DNA of 64,000 nucleotides. Origin: Phormidesmis priestleyi Ana (lineage in GTDB: Bacteria > Cyanobacteriota > Cyanobacteriia > Phormidesmidales > Phormidesmidaceae). The notes beneath the pieces were generated by a model that did not search any database, was not told the origin of the DNA, and worked only from the letters and a program-made list of their open reading frames with translations. Location of the stretch: positions 359,718-423,717 of the forward strand of contig LJZR01000001.1 of NCBI GenBank assembly GCA_001314865.1, given 5' to 3'. Made by a program: the position numbers and the translations under genes. Shown here piece after piece: positions 8,251-18,341 of the stretch (the stretch's first letter is position 1; each line of letters opens with the position of its first letter).

Positions 8251-11217
8251 ATGACGCTTCTATCCCTAAAACACACTGCACAGCCAGCGCTTAAGCAGTT
8301 TGGTACTACGCGATTCAGGCTGTCTTCTTTGCTTGAAACCAATATTTCTATGCCTCAGCTCATGGCAGCGCTGTTGACTACAGGTGGGCTCGGGCTGACC
8401 CATCAAAGTAGTGCGATCGCCCAGGTTACAATCAACCGCGATGCCGTGACGGGAGCCGTTCGCGTCAACCAAAATGTTTACACCATTGATACCGGGAGCC
8501 TCACCAACAGCTCAAACATTCCACTGCCCGCTCTACTGCCCGCCGATACCGACTTTGGTAATCCCATTCGCGTCACTGAAGATGGACGGCTCGCACCTAA
8601 TAGCATCATTCTAGGCACTAACGCTAACTACATCAGAGACAATTTTACCAATACTATCAACGGCAATTCGCCAGGGCCTACTTACCAGATACAAGAAGGC
8701 ACAATCAGCATTACCACCTCGCTAAATCTGAGGCAAGTACCGGGGCAACATGCCTACGGTGAAGGGATTCGAGTGCGGGTGCTGGATGCTAACAACAATG
8801 TGAATCCCAATGCAGTGGTGACCGATGGTAACGGGCAGGTGATCACCCAGATATTTATTCGAGGCGATGACGTCACCGTTGGGCCTAACGGCCAGCCATT
8901 GAATTCTGAAGAATTGCTGTTTGTCACCTACCAAGAAGGCGAAAGGGTTGAAATTCAGATGCTGAACATTCGAGAAAATAATGCAGCTGAAAGTGAATCA
9001 GGGGCTTATTTTTCTAGTGATGGTCGGGTAATTGTTGAAGATTTTGAAAATGGGGGTGACCGAGACTTTGACGATGGTGACTACTTTAACCTGCGAGTGG
9101 GTTCAGGAGAAGCGATCGCCCTCGAAGAAGATACCCGCACCGCCTTTAGCACCCGCACGGATGAGACACCCCTAGAAGCGGAAACCCGGCGCGAAAGCAT
9201 CGCTGTCGAAGATACGATAGAAACCGTTATCGAAGCCTCAGGCGATATCACCACCGAAGATAGAATTTGGGGGAGCGTCGAGATTGTCGGCGACACAACG
9301 ACCCGCTTAGGTCATGCAACGGGCACACGCACAGAAGATGGTAAACAGCTGGTGTATAACCGCTACGCCAGTACGGCTCAGTTACAGGCGGGTAGCGATG
9401 GCATTAGCGCAGCCGGGCAGCTCGCCCCCATCAACCTTTCTCCGAGTGCGCCACCGACGCTACTGACTGGCAAACTCGCCTTTAATCCGTGGGTAGATGA
9501 CGGGCAGGCAGGCTTTGTTGCTTCAGCGGGCGTTACGCAGTTTTTAAACCGAACGCATCAGATCGCCCAAGATGCGCTAGGCAACCCCATTGTCAATCCT
9601 AATCCCGCTGGCCCCAGGCTACTAGAGCCTGCTGGGCTACTCAGCAATCGCCGGTTTGTGGGCTACGTGCCAGCTAGTACAAACACAACAACCCTGCAAG
9701 GCGAGCAGCTGACTTCGATAGACGGTGTGTTTAACTTGCCAGCCGACCGAGACTTGGTTATTTCACCGCCCAATCCTCGAAGCGTAGGCCCTGGCAACGC
9801 AGCCTACACCGACAATGTAGGCGGTTTAATCATTGAACAAACCAACGGTAGCAAAGTTTTTATTCCACAGTGGTCTAAAGCAGGCTACGAATCTGCTCCA
9901 ATCACCTTAGAAGCCGGAGAAGCCACCCGGATTATCTACGCATTGGTGCCTCAGCAAACCGGGCAACAACTGCAACTGGGCCAACGGTATGAGGTAACGA
10001 GCAGCGCGACGGGCGATCGCATCACCAACGGCGGATTCTTGATTATCTCTGCTGACCAACAGCCCCAAAACTTTTTGCAAGAGGCCACTGAAATATACGC
10101 GGTAGAAGATACGCTGCCGATTGGGAATGCGGTCACCGAACAGTTTAACGGGGTACAAGGCGTCTATGTTCAAGCACCGGGGCAACGACCCATACCTACG
10201 GTAGATCTCACGCTAAGCGGCCAGGCCGACGCCAAAGTAGGAAATGCCCTCTATCCAATGCTTGCGGGCGAGGGAGATCCGGGCCAACGGGCCTATGCTC
10301 GCACCACTCGGGCCGCTGGCTTCTACCTGGGCGGATCACTCACAGGCGGCATTGGCAATCAGCGCGATACCATTAACCAACAAACGGCTACCTTAGAAAC
10401 CGCCACCGACCAGCGGCGCATTGAACAAACAATCAACACTTTTTTAACCCCGATTACTCAAGTTGACGAAACCACCGTAGAAACCACAGAGACCATTCAA
10501 AGCACCGGACGTGCGACCTTTGCCATTGACGGTAACGGGCAGCTAGCCAATGCGGCCTTTACCCCTTTTACAACAGAAGTGATTGCCGCTAGCAGTCGTG
10601 ATCTAGAAACCACAACTACTCGCCAAAGCGGCGAAGAAGTCCTGGCCGATTCAACAACGCAAACCGCTATGCAGATTTTAGGAACTCGGGTGAATGTGGT
10701 AGAACAAGATGCCACGACCAACCGCAGCAGCTATGCCAATGTTTCTCCTTTGCAGGGAGAAATCGCCCTTGGCGGGGTGCTGAACTTTGGCAATACGCCC
10801 TGGACGCCAGCGGCAAATACGCTCAGGGCCGAGCTGTTTTTACGGGATACCCTCATTGGTCGCAGCAGCCGCGAGGCTCAAACAGGGTGGCGAGCCGCCC
10901 TGACGTTTCATCCGTTTGGAGAACAGCAGCAGCAGGCATACCAATATGATGAATCGGGTGAGGCAGTGCCGCTGTACAAAACCGAGCCAGTACTAGATGA
11001 AGCGGGCAATCAACTCGTAGAGCAGCGAGTTACCGCCGACGGCAAGGAAGTCTTGCTGCCGGTCAATCGATTTGCCTTGGATAGCTCGGGTCAGCGCATT
11101 GCTCAAACCGTAGGGACTGGGCGCGCTAATGGGCCTGGGCTATATGTACGATTACAGGATATTTGGAACTCCAGTGGCGGTGTCACCGTCGATGGCGGCG
11201 TTCAGTTCTCTTTTTAA
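8251..11217 (+). CDS. large exported protein, paralog 3 of 3 (unknown function)
   Basis: The 988-residue product is the third tandem copy. AGGAGAT lies just upstream of the ATG and fixes the start. It has a hydrophobic segment near residues 36-52, an Ala55-Ile-Ala57 cleavage site, then QVTINRDA. It shares TRIIYALVPQQTGQ, AYARTTRAAGFYLGGS, GNQRD, GGVLNFGNTPWTPAAN and the terminal GVQFSF with the other two. One motif differs: SGAYFSSDGR replaces SGVYFTRDGQ. Each copy has its own leader, and copy 2 its own terminator, so they are probably separate transcripts. Function is unknown. Confidence 0.85.
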   Translation: MTLLSLKHTAQPALKQFGTTRFRLSSLLETNISMPQLMAALLTTGGLGLTHQSSAIAQVTINRDAVTGAVRVNQNVYTIDTGSLTNSSNIPLPALLPADTDFGNPIRVTEDGRLAPNSIILGTNANYIRDNFTNTINGNSPGPTYQIQEGTISITTSLNLRQVPGQHAYGEGIRVRVLDANNNVNPNAVVTDGNGQVITQIFIRGDDVTVGPNGQPLNSEELLFVTYQEGERVEIQMLNIRENNAAESESGAYFSSDGRVIVEDFENGGDRDFDDGDYFNLRVGSGEAIALEEDTRTAFSTRTDETPLEAETRRESIAVEDTIETVIEASGDITTEDRIWGSVEIVGDTTTRLGHATGTRTEDGKQLVYNRYASTAQLQAGSDGISAAGQLAPINLSPSAPPTLLTGKLAFNPWVDDGQAGFVASAGVTQFLNRTHQIAQDALGNPIVNPNPAGPRLLEPAGLLSNRRFVGYVPASTNTTTLQGEQLTSIDGVFNLPADRDLVISPPNPRSVGPGNAAYTDNVGGLIIEQTNGSKVFIPQWSKAGYESAPITLEAGEATRIIYALVPQQTGQQLQLGQRYEVTSSATGDRITNGGFLIISADQQPQNFLQEATEIYAVEDTLPIGNAVTEQFNGVQGVYVQAPGQRPIPTVDLTLSGQADAKVGNALYPMLAGEGDPGQRAYARTTRAAGFYLGGSLTGGIGNQRDTINQQTATLETATDQRRIEQTINTFLTPITQVDETTVETTETIQSTGRATFAIDGNGQLANAAFTPFTTEVIAASSRDLETTTTRQSGEEVLADSTTQTAMQILGTRVNVVEQDATTNRSSYANVSPLQGEIALGGVLNFGNTPWTPAANTLRAELFLRDTLIGRSSREAQTGWRAALTFHPFGEQQQQAYQYDESGEAVPLYKTEPVLDEAGNQLVEQRVTADGKEVLLPVNRFALDSSGQRIAQTVGTGRANGPGLYVRLQDIWNSSGGVTVDGGVQFSF

Positions 11218-11305
11218 GAACATCTTTTAAGAACATCTTTTAAGAACGTCTTTTAACGACATCTTTTAACGACATTAATGGCACGGTGATTAATGGCATA
11301 GTGAT
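11211..11305. repeat. 13-bp then 15-bp tandem repeats at a stop codon
   Basis: Five 13-bp units of the type cttttaagaacat; the first contains the TAA of the exported-protein gene. Two 15-bp units (taatggcacggtgat / taatggcatagtgat) follow directly. Confidence 0.88.
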
Positions 11306-11333
11306 ATGCGAAACGATCATAGGCCGTTGGGAC

Positions 11334-11993
11334 ATGCCAAAAATCACGCATCTTATTTATGATTTTGACGGGCTACTGCTAGATACTGAACCCATTTACT
11401 GCCGGGTAAATGAGATGATTGCCGCGCGCTATGGCAAGCAGTTTACCAGAGCGCTGCATCGCAAAATTATGGGCCGTCAGGCGATGGACTGTGCGCAAAT
11501 ATTAGTGGCAGAGCTAGACTTACCGCTGACGGCTGAGGCGCATTTGCAGGCGAGGGATGAGCTGATTTTTGATATGTTACCCGAGGCAATGCCAATGCCG
11601 GGTGCTAAGGAACTGACGCAGCGGTTTTATGAGCTAGGGGTGAAGCAGGCGATCGCGACTAGTTCTGCCGCCGTCACTTTTAACCTCAAAACCCAGCGCT
11701 ATCAGGACTGGCTCGCTATTTTTAACGCCATCGTACTGGGCAGCGACCCAGCAGTAAAACGCAGCAAGCCAGCCCCAGACAGCTTTTTGGTGGCCGCTCA
11801 GCGGTTAGGCGCCCAGCCAGCTGAGTGCCTGGTGTTTGAAGACTCACCCGCGGGCGTGACGGCAGCCAAACAGGCAGGCATGAGCGTGGTTGCTGTGCCT
11901 GCTGCCCATATGGATAAAGCGATGTATCGCGAGGCCGATGAGGTGCTCACTGCGCTGAGTGATTTTGAGCCTCAGCGGTGGATGTTGCCCTAG
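11334..11993 (+). CDS. HAD-superfamily phosphatase (beta-phosphoglucomutase-like subfamily)
   Basis: A small-molecule phosphomonoesterase or phosphomutase-like hydrolase of the cytoplasm; the substrate cannot be assigned. The 219-residue chain carries the HAD motifs in order: nucleophile DFDGLLLDTEP near residue 8, motif II ATSSA near residue 106, motif III lysine in KRSKPAPDSF, and motif IV VFEDSPAG. The helical cap between motifs I and II is the size expected for the GPP/HDHD1/pgmB-like group. The ATG at 11334 is chosen because it places motif I near the N-terminus; an upstream ATG at 11286 would add 16 residues of repeat-derived sequence. Confidence 0.85.
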   Translation: MPKITHLIYDFDGLLLDTEPIYCRVNEMIAARYGKQFTRALHRKIMGRQAMDCAQILVAELDLPLTAEAHLQARDELIFDMLPEAMPMPGAKELTQRFYELGVKQAIATSSAAVTFNLKTQRYQDWLAIFNAIVLGSDPAVKRSKPAPDSFLVAAQRLGAQPAECLVFEDSPAGVTAAKQAGMSVVAVPAAHMDKAMYREADEVLTALSDFEPQRWMLP

Positions 11994-12065
11994 TGAATGC
12001 TGCCCGGATGGATCGGGCCTACTGGATCGGGCCTACTGGATCGGGCCTACTGGATCGGGCCTACT
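11980..12065. repeat. 14-bp tandem repeat overlapping a gene end
   Basis: Four exact copies of ggatcgggcctact (12010-12065), preceded by two degenerate 14-bp units that run back over the stop codon of the HAD gene. Confidence 0.85.
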
Positions 12066-12273
12066 GGATGGATCTGGCCTAGATGGGTGCGGCGTTAGGG
12101 ATACGTTACATAGTCCTTATACTTTCGCCGCTTTTTGTAAAGTCAGTGCAAATAACTAGACTCTACACTTACGACATAGAGTGCTCAGTGAATATAACAG
12201 TAAGACAACGAGCACATCGTCACCAAGACCGGTTGCTCGCTCTGTCGTCATCTGAGATTGAAGGTTAAGCACT

Positions 12274-12378
12274 ATGTTTCGTTCTCTGTTATTCGGTATT
12301 TGCGGACTGGCAACAGTACTTGTTTTCCTCGTACTCGACCCTCGCGCTTTCACGACACCGTTTGAGAGCGAGTGGTAA
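12274..12378 (+). CDS. possible 34-residue single-pass membrane protein
   Basis: A short frame with GAAGG about ten bases before its ATG. It encodes a hydrophobic N-terminal helix (LLFGICGLATVLVFLVL), then a short polar tail DPRAFTTPFESEW. An intrinsic terminator lies 130 bases downstream. The shape resembles the tiny one-helix subunits of cyanobacterial photosynthetic complexes, but it matches none that I can name. It could also be chance; the ribosome site, hydrophobic helix and terminator are the only support. Confidence 0.42.
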   Translation: MFRSLLFGICGLATVLVFLVLDPRAFTTPFESEW

Positions 12379-12453
12379 GTGCCAGTAGCAAGTGCCAGTA
12401 GCAAGCGCCAGTAGCAAGCGCCAGTAGCAAATGCCAGTAGCAAATGCCAGTGG
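12379..12453. repeat. 13-bp tandem repeat directly after a stop codon
   Basis: About six units of gtgccagtagcaa with g/c and g/a variants, starting at the base after the TAA of the 34-codon frame. Confidence 0.85.
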
Positions 12454-12506
12454 ACTGACAACAGCTTCTAACTTTCTAAATTTTCGTTTTTTTGAGTAGG
12501 TTACTT

Positions 12507-12542
12507 ATCCCTCAAAGTCCATGGACTTTGAGGGATTTTTTT
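12507..12542 (+). terminator. intrinsic terminator
   Basis: A perfect 30-bp palindrome (left arm atccctcaaagtcc) followed by seven T. It would end a transcript that includes the small frame at 12274. Confidence 0.88.
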
Positions 12543-12607
12543 GTATTCGACCCATACCCGATTAGCGGGCTAAGTGACCGAAGCCAGCCAAAGACAGCCA
12601 GAGACAG

Positions 12608-12707
12608 CCAAAACTACTAGCCAAAACTACTAGCCAAAACTACTAGCCAAAACTACTAGCCAAAACTACTAGCCAAAACTACTAGCCAAAACTACTAGCC
12701 AAAACTA
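12608..12707. repeat. 13-bp tandem repeat, seven copies
   Basis: Seven exact copies of ccaaaactactag plus a partial eighth, about 48 bases downstream of the carB stop codon. Confidence 0.92.
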
Positions 12708-12754
12708 AAGGTGCTCTGAATTCCCTGTTGTCAGGCAGGCGATCGGATGCGAGC

Positions 12755-15700
12755 TTACGACTTCAGCAAATAATCTTGCAGCGCCTTCACTGTAATCTCA
12801 CTACCTTTGAGTGCCTCAATAGCAGCCAGCGTCGCGTTAGCACCGGCAATGGTGGTCACAATCGGGATTTTGTACTCTAGGGCGCTGCGGCGAATGATGC
12901 GATCATCTTCCTGGGCCGCTTCGCCAATCGGCGAGTTGATTACCAGCTGAATTTCTTGGTTCTTAAGGGCGTCGCCCACATGCGGACGGCCCTCATGAAT
13001 CTTGAGTACCAAATCTACCGCAATGCCTTCTTGAACCAATCGCTGATGAGTGCCGCCAGTGGCAATCAGCGTAAAGCCCAGATCGGTAAAACCTTTGGCG
13101 ATAGGGATAACAGCCGCTTTATCACGGTCGTTAACCGAGATAAATACAGTGCCCGACTGAGGCAGCAGCTGCGAGGCGGCTAGCTCAGCCTTAGCGTAGG
13201 CGAGTCCAAAATTGGTGTCAATTCCCATCACTTCGCCAGTTGATCGCATTTCGGGGCCGAGCAAAATGTCGGTGCCCGGAAACTTGTTGAAGGGCAAAAC
13301 CGCTTCTTTGACCGAGGTGTAAGCTGGGATAATTTCTTCAGTCACACCAAGTTCTGCGAGCGTTTTGCCAGACATTACTCGAACGGCAACTTGCGCCAGC
13401 GGAATACCAGTTGCCTTAGAGACAAAAGGAACGGTTCGCGAGGCGCGAGGGTTCGCCTCAATAATGAATACCTGATCACCCTGAATGGCATATTGAATAT
13501 TCATCAGCCCGATGACTTTGAGCCGTTTGGCGAGCTTGTAGGTCCAGTCGCGGATGGTTGCTAGGGCCGAGGCACCCAGGGTGATGGTCGGGAGTGAGCA
13601 AGCAGAGTCACCGGAGTGAATACCGGCCTGCTCAATATGCTCCATAATGCCGCCAATCACCGTTTGGCCGGTATGGTCACAAATGGCGTCTACATCGACT
13701 TCTACGGCGTTTTCTAAAAACTTGTCGATTAAAATTGGATGATCGGGCGCGACCTGAACGGCAGTGGTCATGTAGCGCTGTAGGTCAGCGTCGGAATAGA
13801 CGATTTCCATCGCGCGACCGCCGAGCACGTAGCTAGGTCGAACGACGACCGGGTAGTCAATTTTTTGAGCGATCGCGAGTGCCTCGTCATAGCTACGGGC
13901 CAGACCATTGGGCGGCTGGCGAATGTCTAGCTCGCGCAAAATTTGCTCGAAGCGTTCGCGGTCTTCAGCGGTGTCAATGGCATCGGGAGAAGTGCCCCAA
14001 ATTTTAGTTTTGAGGGGTGAGTTGGCATCGAGATTGTTGAGATAGGTTTGCAGCGGTATAGCTAACTTCAGCGGCGTTTGACCACCGAACTGAATGATCA
14101 CGCCGTCCGGGTTTTCGGCTTCGATAATGTTGAGAACATCTTCTTTGGTGAGAGGTTCAAAATAGAGGCGATCGCTCGTGTCATAGTCCGTCGAAACCGT
14201 TTCTGGATTGGAATTGACCATGATAGTTTCATAGTCGTCATCCTGTAGGGCAAACGAAGCATGACAGCAGCAATAGTCAAACTCAATGCCTTGGCCAATG
14301 CGGTTGGGGCCGCCACCGAGGATCATCACCTTACGCCGATCCGAAGGGAGCACCTCGCTTTCTTCTTCGTAGGTAGAGTAGTAATAGGGCGTGAGCGACT
14401 CAAACTCAGCCGCACAGGTATCCACCATTTTATAAACCGGAATCACACCCAGCGACTTGCGATAGTCGCGTACGATGTCCTCGGTTGTTTTGGCCGCATA
14501 GGCAATTTGCTGATCGCTAAAGCCCTCTTGCTTCACCGCCAGCATTTGAGCCTTGGTAATATCAGGTAGCGGTGTGCGCTTAATAAATTTTTCGACGGTG
14601 AGCAGCATTTTTAGCTTGTCGAGAAACCAAGGGTCAATGGCAGTGAGTTCGTAGATTTCCTCCACGGTGAGTCCTAGCTGCATGGCATGGCGAATCGCAA
14701 AAATACGCTCAGGATGAGGTCGGCGCAGGTCAGCGCGAACCTGCGAGAGATTAGGAAGCTTTTCAGGACCGTCACACCCCCAGCCAGCTCGTCCAGTTTC
14801 GAGCGATCTCAGCGCCTTTTGAAAAGACTCATTAAACGTGCGACCAATCGCCATCGCCTCACCCACCGATTTCATTTGAGTGGTCAGCGTAGAAGATGCG
14901 CCCGGAAACTTCTCAAACGCAAACCGAGGCACCTTAGTCACCACATAGTCAATCGTGGGCTCAAAGCTAGCAGGCGTCTTCTTCGTAATATCATTTGTAA
15001 TTTCATTCAAGCGATAGCCCACCGCCAGCTTCGCGGCAAACTTCGCAATCGGAAATCCAGTCGCCTTAGAAGCCAGCGCCGAGCTGCGAGACACCCGAGG
15101 ATTCATCTCAATGACCACCACATCGCCATTTTCGGGATTCACCGAAAACTGAATGTTAGATCCACCCGTCTCTACGCCAATTTCTCGAATAATTTTAATT
15201 GAGAAATCGCGTAGCCGCTGATACTCTTTATCAGTCAGGGTTTGGGCTGGGGCAACGGTAATAGAGTCGCCCGTATGCACGCCCATCGGGTCAATATTTT
15301 CAATCGAGCAAATAATCACCACATTATCAGCCAGATCGCGCATCACCTCTAGCTCATACTCTTTCCAGCCCAGTAGCGACTGCTCAATCAAAATTTGCGA
15401 AACCGGACTGGCCTCTAACCCAGAGCGGCTAATCGCCTCAAACTCTTCCTGGTTATAAGCAATACCGCCACCGCTGCCGCCCATCGTAAAAGCAGGCCGA
15501 ATAATCAGCGGATAGCTGCCGATTTCCTTGCCAATGGCTTTGGCTTCATCCATTGTTTCGGCAAGGCCCGACGGGCAAACGCCCACGCCAATTTTGACCA
15601 TAGCCTCTTTAAAGAGCTTCCGATCCTCGGCTTTCTCAATCGCCTCTAGCTTAGCCCCAATCAGCTCTACGCCATACTTGTCAAGCACGCCGCCTTTGGC

Positions 15701-16006
15701 TAGATCCACCGCGAGGTTCAACGCCGTTTGGCCACCCATCGTTGGCAATAGCGCATCCGGCCTTTCCTTAGCAATAATTTGCTCCAACAGTGGCACTGTC
15801 AGCGGCTCAATATAAGTGCGGTCGGCAATTTCGGGGTCAGTCATAATGGTCGCTGGGTTAGAGTTCACCAGCACAACCTCGTAGCCTTCTTCCCGTAGCG
15901 CTTTACATGCTTGAGTGCCCGAATAGTCGAACTCACAAGCCTGACCAATCACAATGGGGCCTGAGCCGATAAGCATTATCTTTTTGAGGTCACTTCGACG
16001 AGGCAT
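12755..16006 (-). CDS. carB: carbamoyl-phosphate synthase large subunit
   Basis: Makes carbamoyl phosphate from bicarbonate, glutamine-derived ammonia and two ATP, feeding pyrimidine and arginine synthesis; it works with the small glutaminase subunit CarA, which is not in this window. The 1083-residue chain has the full architecture: [20 protein letters not shown] at the N-terminus, the first ATP-grasp half, the oligomerisation region, a second half with [19 protein letters not shown] near residue 560, and a C-terminal allosteric MGS-like domain ([13 protein letters not shown]). The ATG at 16006 matches the family start; the upstream TTG adds six unsupported residues. No truncation is seen. 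Confidence 0.97.
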   Translation of the reverse strand: MPRRSDLKKIMLIGSGPIVIGQACEFDYSGTQACKALREEGYEVVLVNSNPATIMTDPEIADRTYIEPLTVPLLEQIIAKERPDALLPTMGGQTALNLAVDLAKGGVLDKYGVELIGAKLEAIEKAEDRKLFKEAMVKIGVGVCPSGLAETMDEAKAIGKEIGSYPLIIRPAFTMGGSGGGIAYNQEEFEAISRSGLEASPVSQILIEQSLLGWKEYELEVMRDLADNVVIICSIENIDPMGVHTGDSITVAPAQTLTDKEYQRLRDFSIKIIREIGVETGGSNIQFSVNPENGDVVVIEMNPRVSRSSALASKATGFPIAKFAAKLAVGYRLNEITNDITKKTPASFEPTIDYVVTKVPRFAFEKFPGASSTLTTQMKSVGEAMAIGRTFNESFQKALRSLETGRAGWGCDGPEKLPNLSQVRADLRRPHPERIFAIRHAMQLGLTVEEIYELTAIDPWFLDKLKMLLTVEKFIKRTPLPDITKAQMLAVKQEGFSDQQIAYAAKTTEDIVRDYRKSLGVIPVYKMVDTCAAEFESLTPYYYSTYEEESEVLPSDRRKVMILGGGPNRIGQGIEFDYCCCHASFALQDDDYETIMVNSNPETVSTDYDTSDRLYFEPLTKEDVLNIIEAENPDGVIIQFGGQTPLKLAIPLQTYLNNLDANSPLKTKIWGTSPDAIDTAEDRERFEQILRELDIRQPPNGLARSYDEALAIAQKIDYPVVVRPSYVLGGRAMEIVYSDADLQRYMTTAVQVAPDHPILIDKFLENAVEVDVDAICDHTGQTVIGGIMEHIEQAGIHSGDSACSLPTITLGASALATIRDWTYKLAKRLKVIGLMNIQYAIQGDQVFIIEANPRASRTVPFVSKATGIPLAQVAVRVMSGKTLAELGVTEEIIPAYTSVKEAVLPFNKFPGTDILLGPEMRSTGEVMGIDTNFGLAYAKAELAASQLLPQSGTVFISVNDRDKAAVIPIAKGFTDLGFTLIATGGTHQRLVQEGIAVDLVLKIHEGRPHVGDALKNQEIQLVINSPIGEAAQEDDRIIRRSALEYKIPIVTTIAGANATLAAIEALKGSEITVKALQDYLLKS

Positions 16007-16227
16007 TACGACACCACAGATCAATAAATCCTGTTCATTTTAGAGGGTTTTTGCAAAAGTTTTGGACTCATACATAGCTAAATGCAGGGTTCGATCTCAG
16101 TGTTGATAGAAATTCCTAACAGGAGTCTGGATACAAAGGCACAATTGCGTATTAAACTGGAAGACCATTTACTAGTAATTATTGTCAATAGCAGTGTCAA
16201 CAGCGAGTTGGCAAATTTTGTAAAAAC

Positions 16228-17370
16228 ATGGCTCATCAAAGTATTGCTTCCAAAGGTATCGCGTCCAAAGGTATTGCCTCGAAAATCACCAGACGTCGGC
16301 TGTGGAGCCTAGGGCTCCTGCTCTCAGCCGGTCTTACAGTTGGCATTTCAGCTTGCCAAAGCAACCCCACAGGCGGCCAAACGCAAGACACTACTGAAGC
16401 GCCCACAGACAGCGCGGAGAGCGTAGTGAACCTTTACTCGGCTCGTCACTACGATATTGACGATGAGCTGTACGAAGAATTCACTGCTGAGACAGGCATT
16501 CAGGTCAATGTTTTAGAAGGTAAACCCGACGAGCTGATTGAGCGCATTAAGAATGAGGGTGAGCAAAGCCCAGCAGATGTGTTTGTTGCCGTAGATGCTG
16601 GCCGGATGTGGCGGGCTCAAGAAGAGGGCATCTTGCAGCCTGTCACCTCTGAAGTGCTCAATACCGCCGTACCGGAGAATTTGCGTGAGCCCAGCGGCGA
16701 GTGGTTTAGCCTAACCAAGCGGGCGCGCGTGCTGGTGTACAACACCGACAACGTCCAGCCAGCAGAGTTGTCTACTTATGAGGACTTGGCCGATCCTAAA
16801 TGGCAGGGCCGAGTATGTGTACGTAGTTCTGAAAATGTATACAACCAGTCGCTGTTGGGATCGATGGTAGAAACTAACGGTGCTGAAGCGACAGAAACCT
16901 GGGTGGAAGGGCTAGTGGCTAATTTTGCTCGTCAGCCTGAAGGAGGCGATGTTGATCAGATCAAGGCAGTAGCCGCAGGCCAATGCGATGTCGCTATTGC
17001 AAACCACTACTACTGGGCCAGGATGGCTAAGTCTGATGATCCGGCTGATATTGCTGCTGTTGAGAAAACGGCAGTGTTTTTCCCCAATCAGGCAGATCGC
17101 GGTACACATGTAAACATTAGCGGTATGGGCTTGGTAAAAGGTGCGCCGAATTCTGAAAATGCAATTGCGTTTATGGAATTTTTGGTCACGCCGGAAGCGC
17201 AAAAGGTGTTTTCTGAAGGCAACAATGAGTATCCAGTGGTCACCGGAGTGGATGTCGATCCGGTTGTGGCTGCGCTGGGTGAATTTAAGGTGGATGAAGT
17301 GAATGTGGCTTCTTACGGACGCAATAATCCTGAGGTGAATGAGATTGTCAACAGGGCTGGGTGGCAGTAG
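16228..17370 (+). CDS. futA: Fe(III) ABC transporter substrate-binding protein (FutA-like)
   Basis: Binds ferric iron in the periplasm and delivers it to an inner-membrane transporter. The 380-residue precursor has a twin-arginine-like TRRRLW at residues 21-26, a hydrophobic core and a lipobox ISAC at Cys43. The family start VVNLYSARHYDIDDELYEEF follows. Tyrosine clusters that bind iron in FutA proteins are present (SARHYD, NHYYWARM, ENVYNQ). Tandem ASKGI repeats at residues 7-20 come from a 15-bp repeat. The gene is divergent from carB with a 221-base spacer. A dioxygenase and a FutC-like ATPase follow on the same strand, but no permease. FutA1-type and FutA2-type roles cannot be separated here. 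Confidence 0.92.
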   Translation: MAHQSIASKGIASKGIASKITRRRLWSLGLLLSAGLTVGISACQSNPTGGQTQDTTEAPTDSAESVVNLYSARHYDIDDELYEEFTAETGIQVNVLEGKPDELIERIKNEGEQSPADVFVAVDAGRMWRAQEEGILQPVTSEVLNTAVPENLREPSGEWFSLTKRARVLVYNTDNVQPAELSTYEDLADPKWQGRVCVRSSENVYNQSLLGSMVETNGAEATETWVEGLVANFARQPEGGDVDQIKAVAAGQCDVAIANHYYWARMAKSDDPADIAAVEKTAVFFPNQADRGTHVNISGMGLVKGAPNSENAIAFMEFLVTPEAQKVFSEGNNEYPVVTGVDVDPVVAALGEFKVDEVNVASYGRNNPEVNEIVNRAGWQ

Positions 17371-17418
17371 AAAAAAGACAGTCGCTAAAAGACAGTCGCT
17401 AAAAGACAGTCGCTAAAA
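17363..17418. repeat. 14-bp tandem repeat overlapping a stop codon
   Basis: Three exact copies of gacagtcgctaaaa preceded by a degenerate unit (ggcagtagaaaaaa) that contains the futA stop codon. Confidence 0.85.
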
Positions 17419-17458
17419 GACAGTAAATGGGTGGCGGTGGCCAGTCGCTAGAATTTCT

Positions 17459-18130
17459 ATGATTTTTACCATTCCTGATTTGCTCTCGCCTGCTGAGGTG
17501 GCAGATATGCGATCGCGCCTAGAAGCCGTTGAAAAGGCCGCTGAAATGGTCGATGGTAAACTCACAGCGGGCTGGCACGCCAAAGCCGTCAAGCAAAACC
17601 AGCAGCTTGACGCCAAACACCCCATTGCTGGCCAATTGGTCAAGCAGGTGCGCCAGCAAACCCTGAGCCATCCGCTCTTTCAGGTCGCAGCACGCCCCCA
17701 CAGCCTCCATACCATCCGTTTTAACCGCTATAGCGACGGGATGTCCTATGGCCGACATACCGACAATGCGCTGATGAACGGGCACCGGACGGATTTGTCG
17801 TTCACGCTGTTTTTATCTGACCCAGATAGCTACGAAGGGGGCGAACTGGTGGTCGAAGGTATGGATCGAGAGCAGGACTATCGGCTAGCGGCTGGGGCCA
17901 TGCTGGTGTATCCATCCTCTAGTCTTCACCGGGTAAATCCAGTTGTCAGTGGGGTGCGCTGGGCGGCGGTAGGCTGGCTGCAAAGCCAAATTCGCGACCA
18001 TGGGCGACGAGAGATTTTGTTTGAGCTAGATACGGTGAGGCGATCGCTCTTTGCCCAACATGGCAAAACAGACGAGTTTGACCTAGTCTCCAAAAGTCTG
18101 AGCAACCTGCTGCGCCAATGGGTCGAGTAG
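17459..18130 (+). CDS. PKHD-type Fe(II)/2-oxoglutarate dioxygenase (PiuC-like)
   Basis: An oxygen-dependent hydroxylase of the PiuC/YbiX group, which is often linked to iron uptake; its substrate is not known. The 223-residue length is normal. The iron ligands are seen in YGRHTDNA (H-x-D) and SSSLHRVNPV, with the 2-oxoglutarate-binding Arg in SGVRWA. It lies between the iron-binding protein and the ATPase on the same strand, which supports an iron role by context. The last codons and stop lie inside a 13-bp tandem repeat. Confidence 0.9.
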   Translation: MIFTIPDLLSPAEVADMRSRLEAVEKAAEMVDGKLTAGWHAKAVKQNQQLDAKHPIAGQLVKQVRQQTLSHPLFQVAARPHSLHTIRFNRYSDGMSYGRHTDNALMNGHRTDLSFTLFLSDPDSYEGGELVVEGMDREQDYRLAAGAMLVYPSSSLHRVNPVVSGVRWAAVGWLQSQIRDHGRREILFELDTVRRSLFAQHGKTDEFDLVSKSLSNLLRQWVE

Positions 18131-18197
18131 GCGGGTCGAGTAGGCGGGTCGAGTAGGCGGGTCGAGTAGGCGGGTTGAATAGATGGGTCGAGTAGGT
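18120..18197. repeat. 13-bp tandem repeat including a stop codon
   Basis: Six units of gggtcgagtaggc, the last two degenerate. The first unit encodes the end of the dioxygenase and its TAG. Confidence 0.9.
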
Positions 18198-18341
18198 TCC
18201 TATTAGCGGTAGCTTAACGGGAATAAATCTAGATATAGGATAGCGTATAGTAGTAACAGACGCTATTGAAAGTGATATGCAATAGTGGTTTTTGCTTACC
18301 CCGATCTATCAAAGATCTGTCAAAAATCCGTCAAAAATCCT

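Noticed and set aside
12608..12707. CRISPR-like array
   Set aside because: The units are adjacent copies with no unique spacers and no cas genes nearby, so these are simple tandem repeats. The same holds for the other arrays.
14687..15202. 171-codon plus-strand frame inside carB
   Set aside because: Antisense shadow of a fully conserved gene, with an Arg-rich composition typical of such shadows.
16082..16312. 76-codon frame running into futA
   Set aside because: It overlaps the futA start in a different frame and shows no domain; the spacer is better read as a divergent promoter region.
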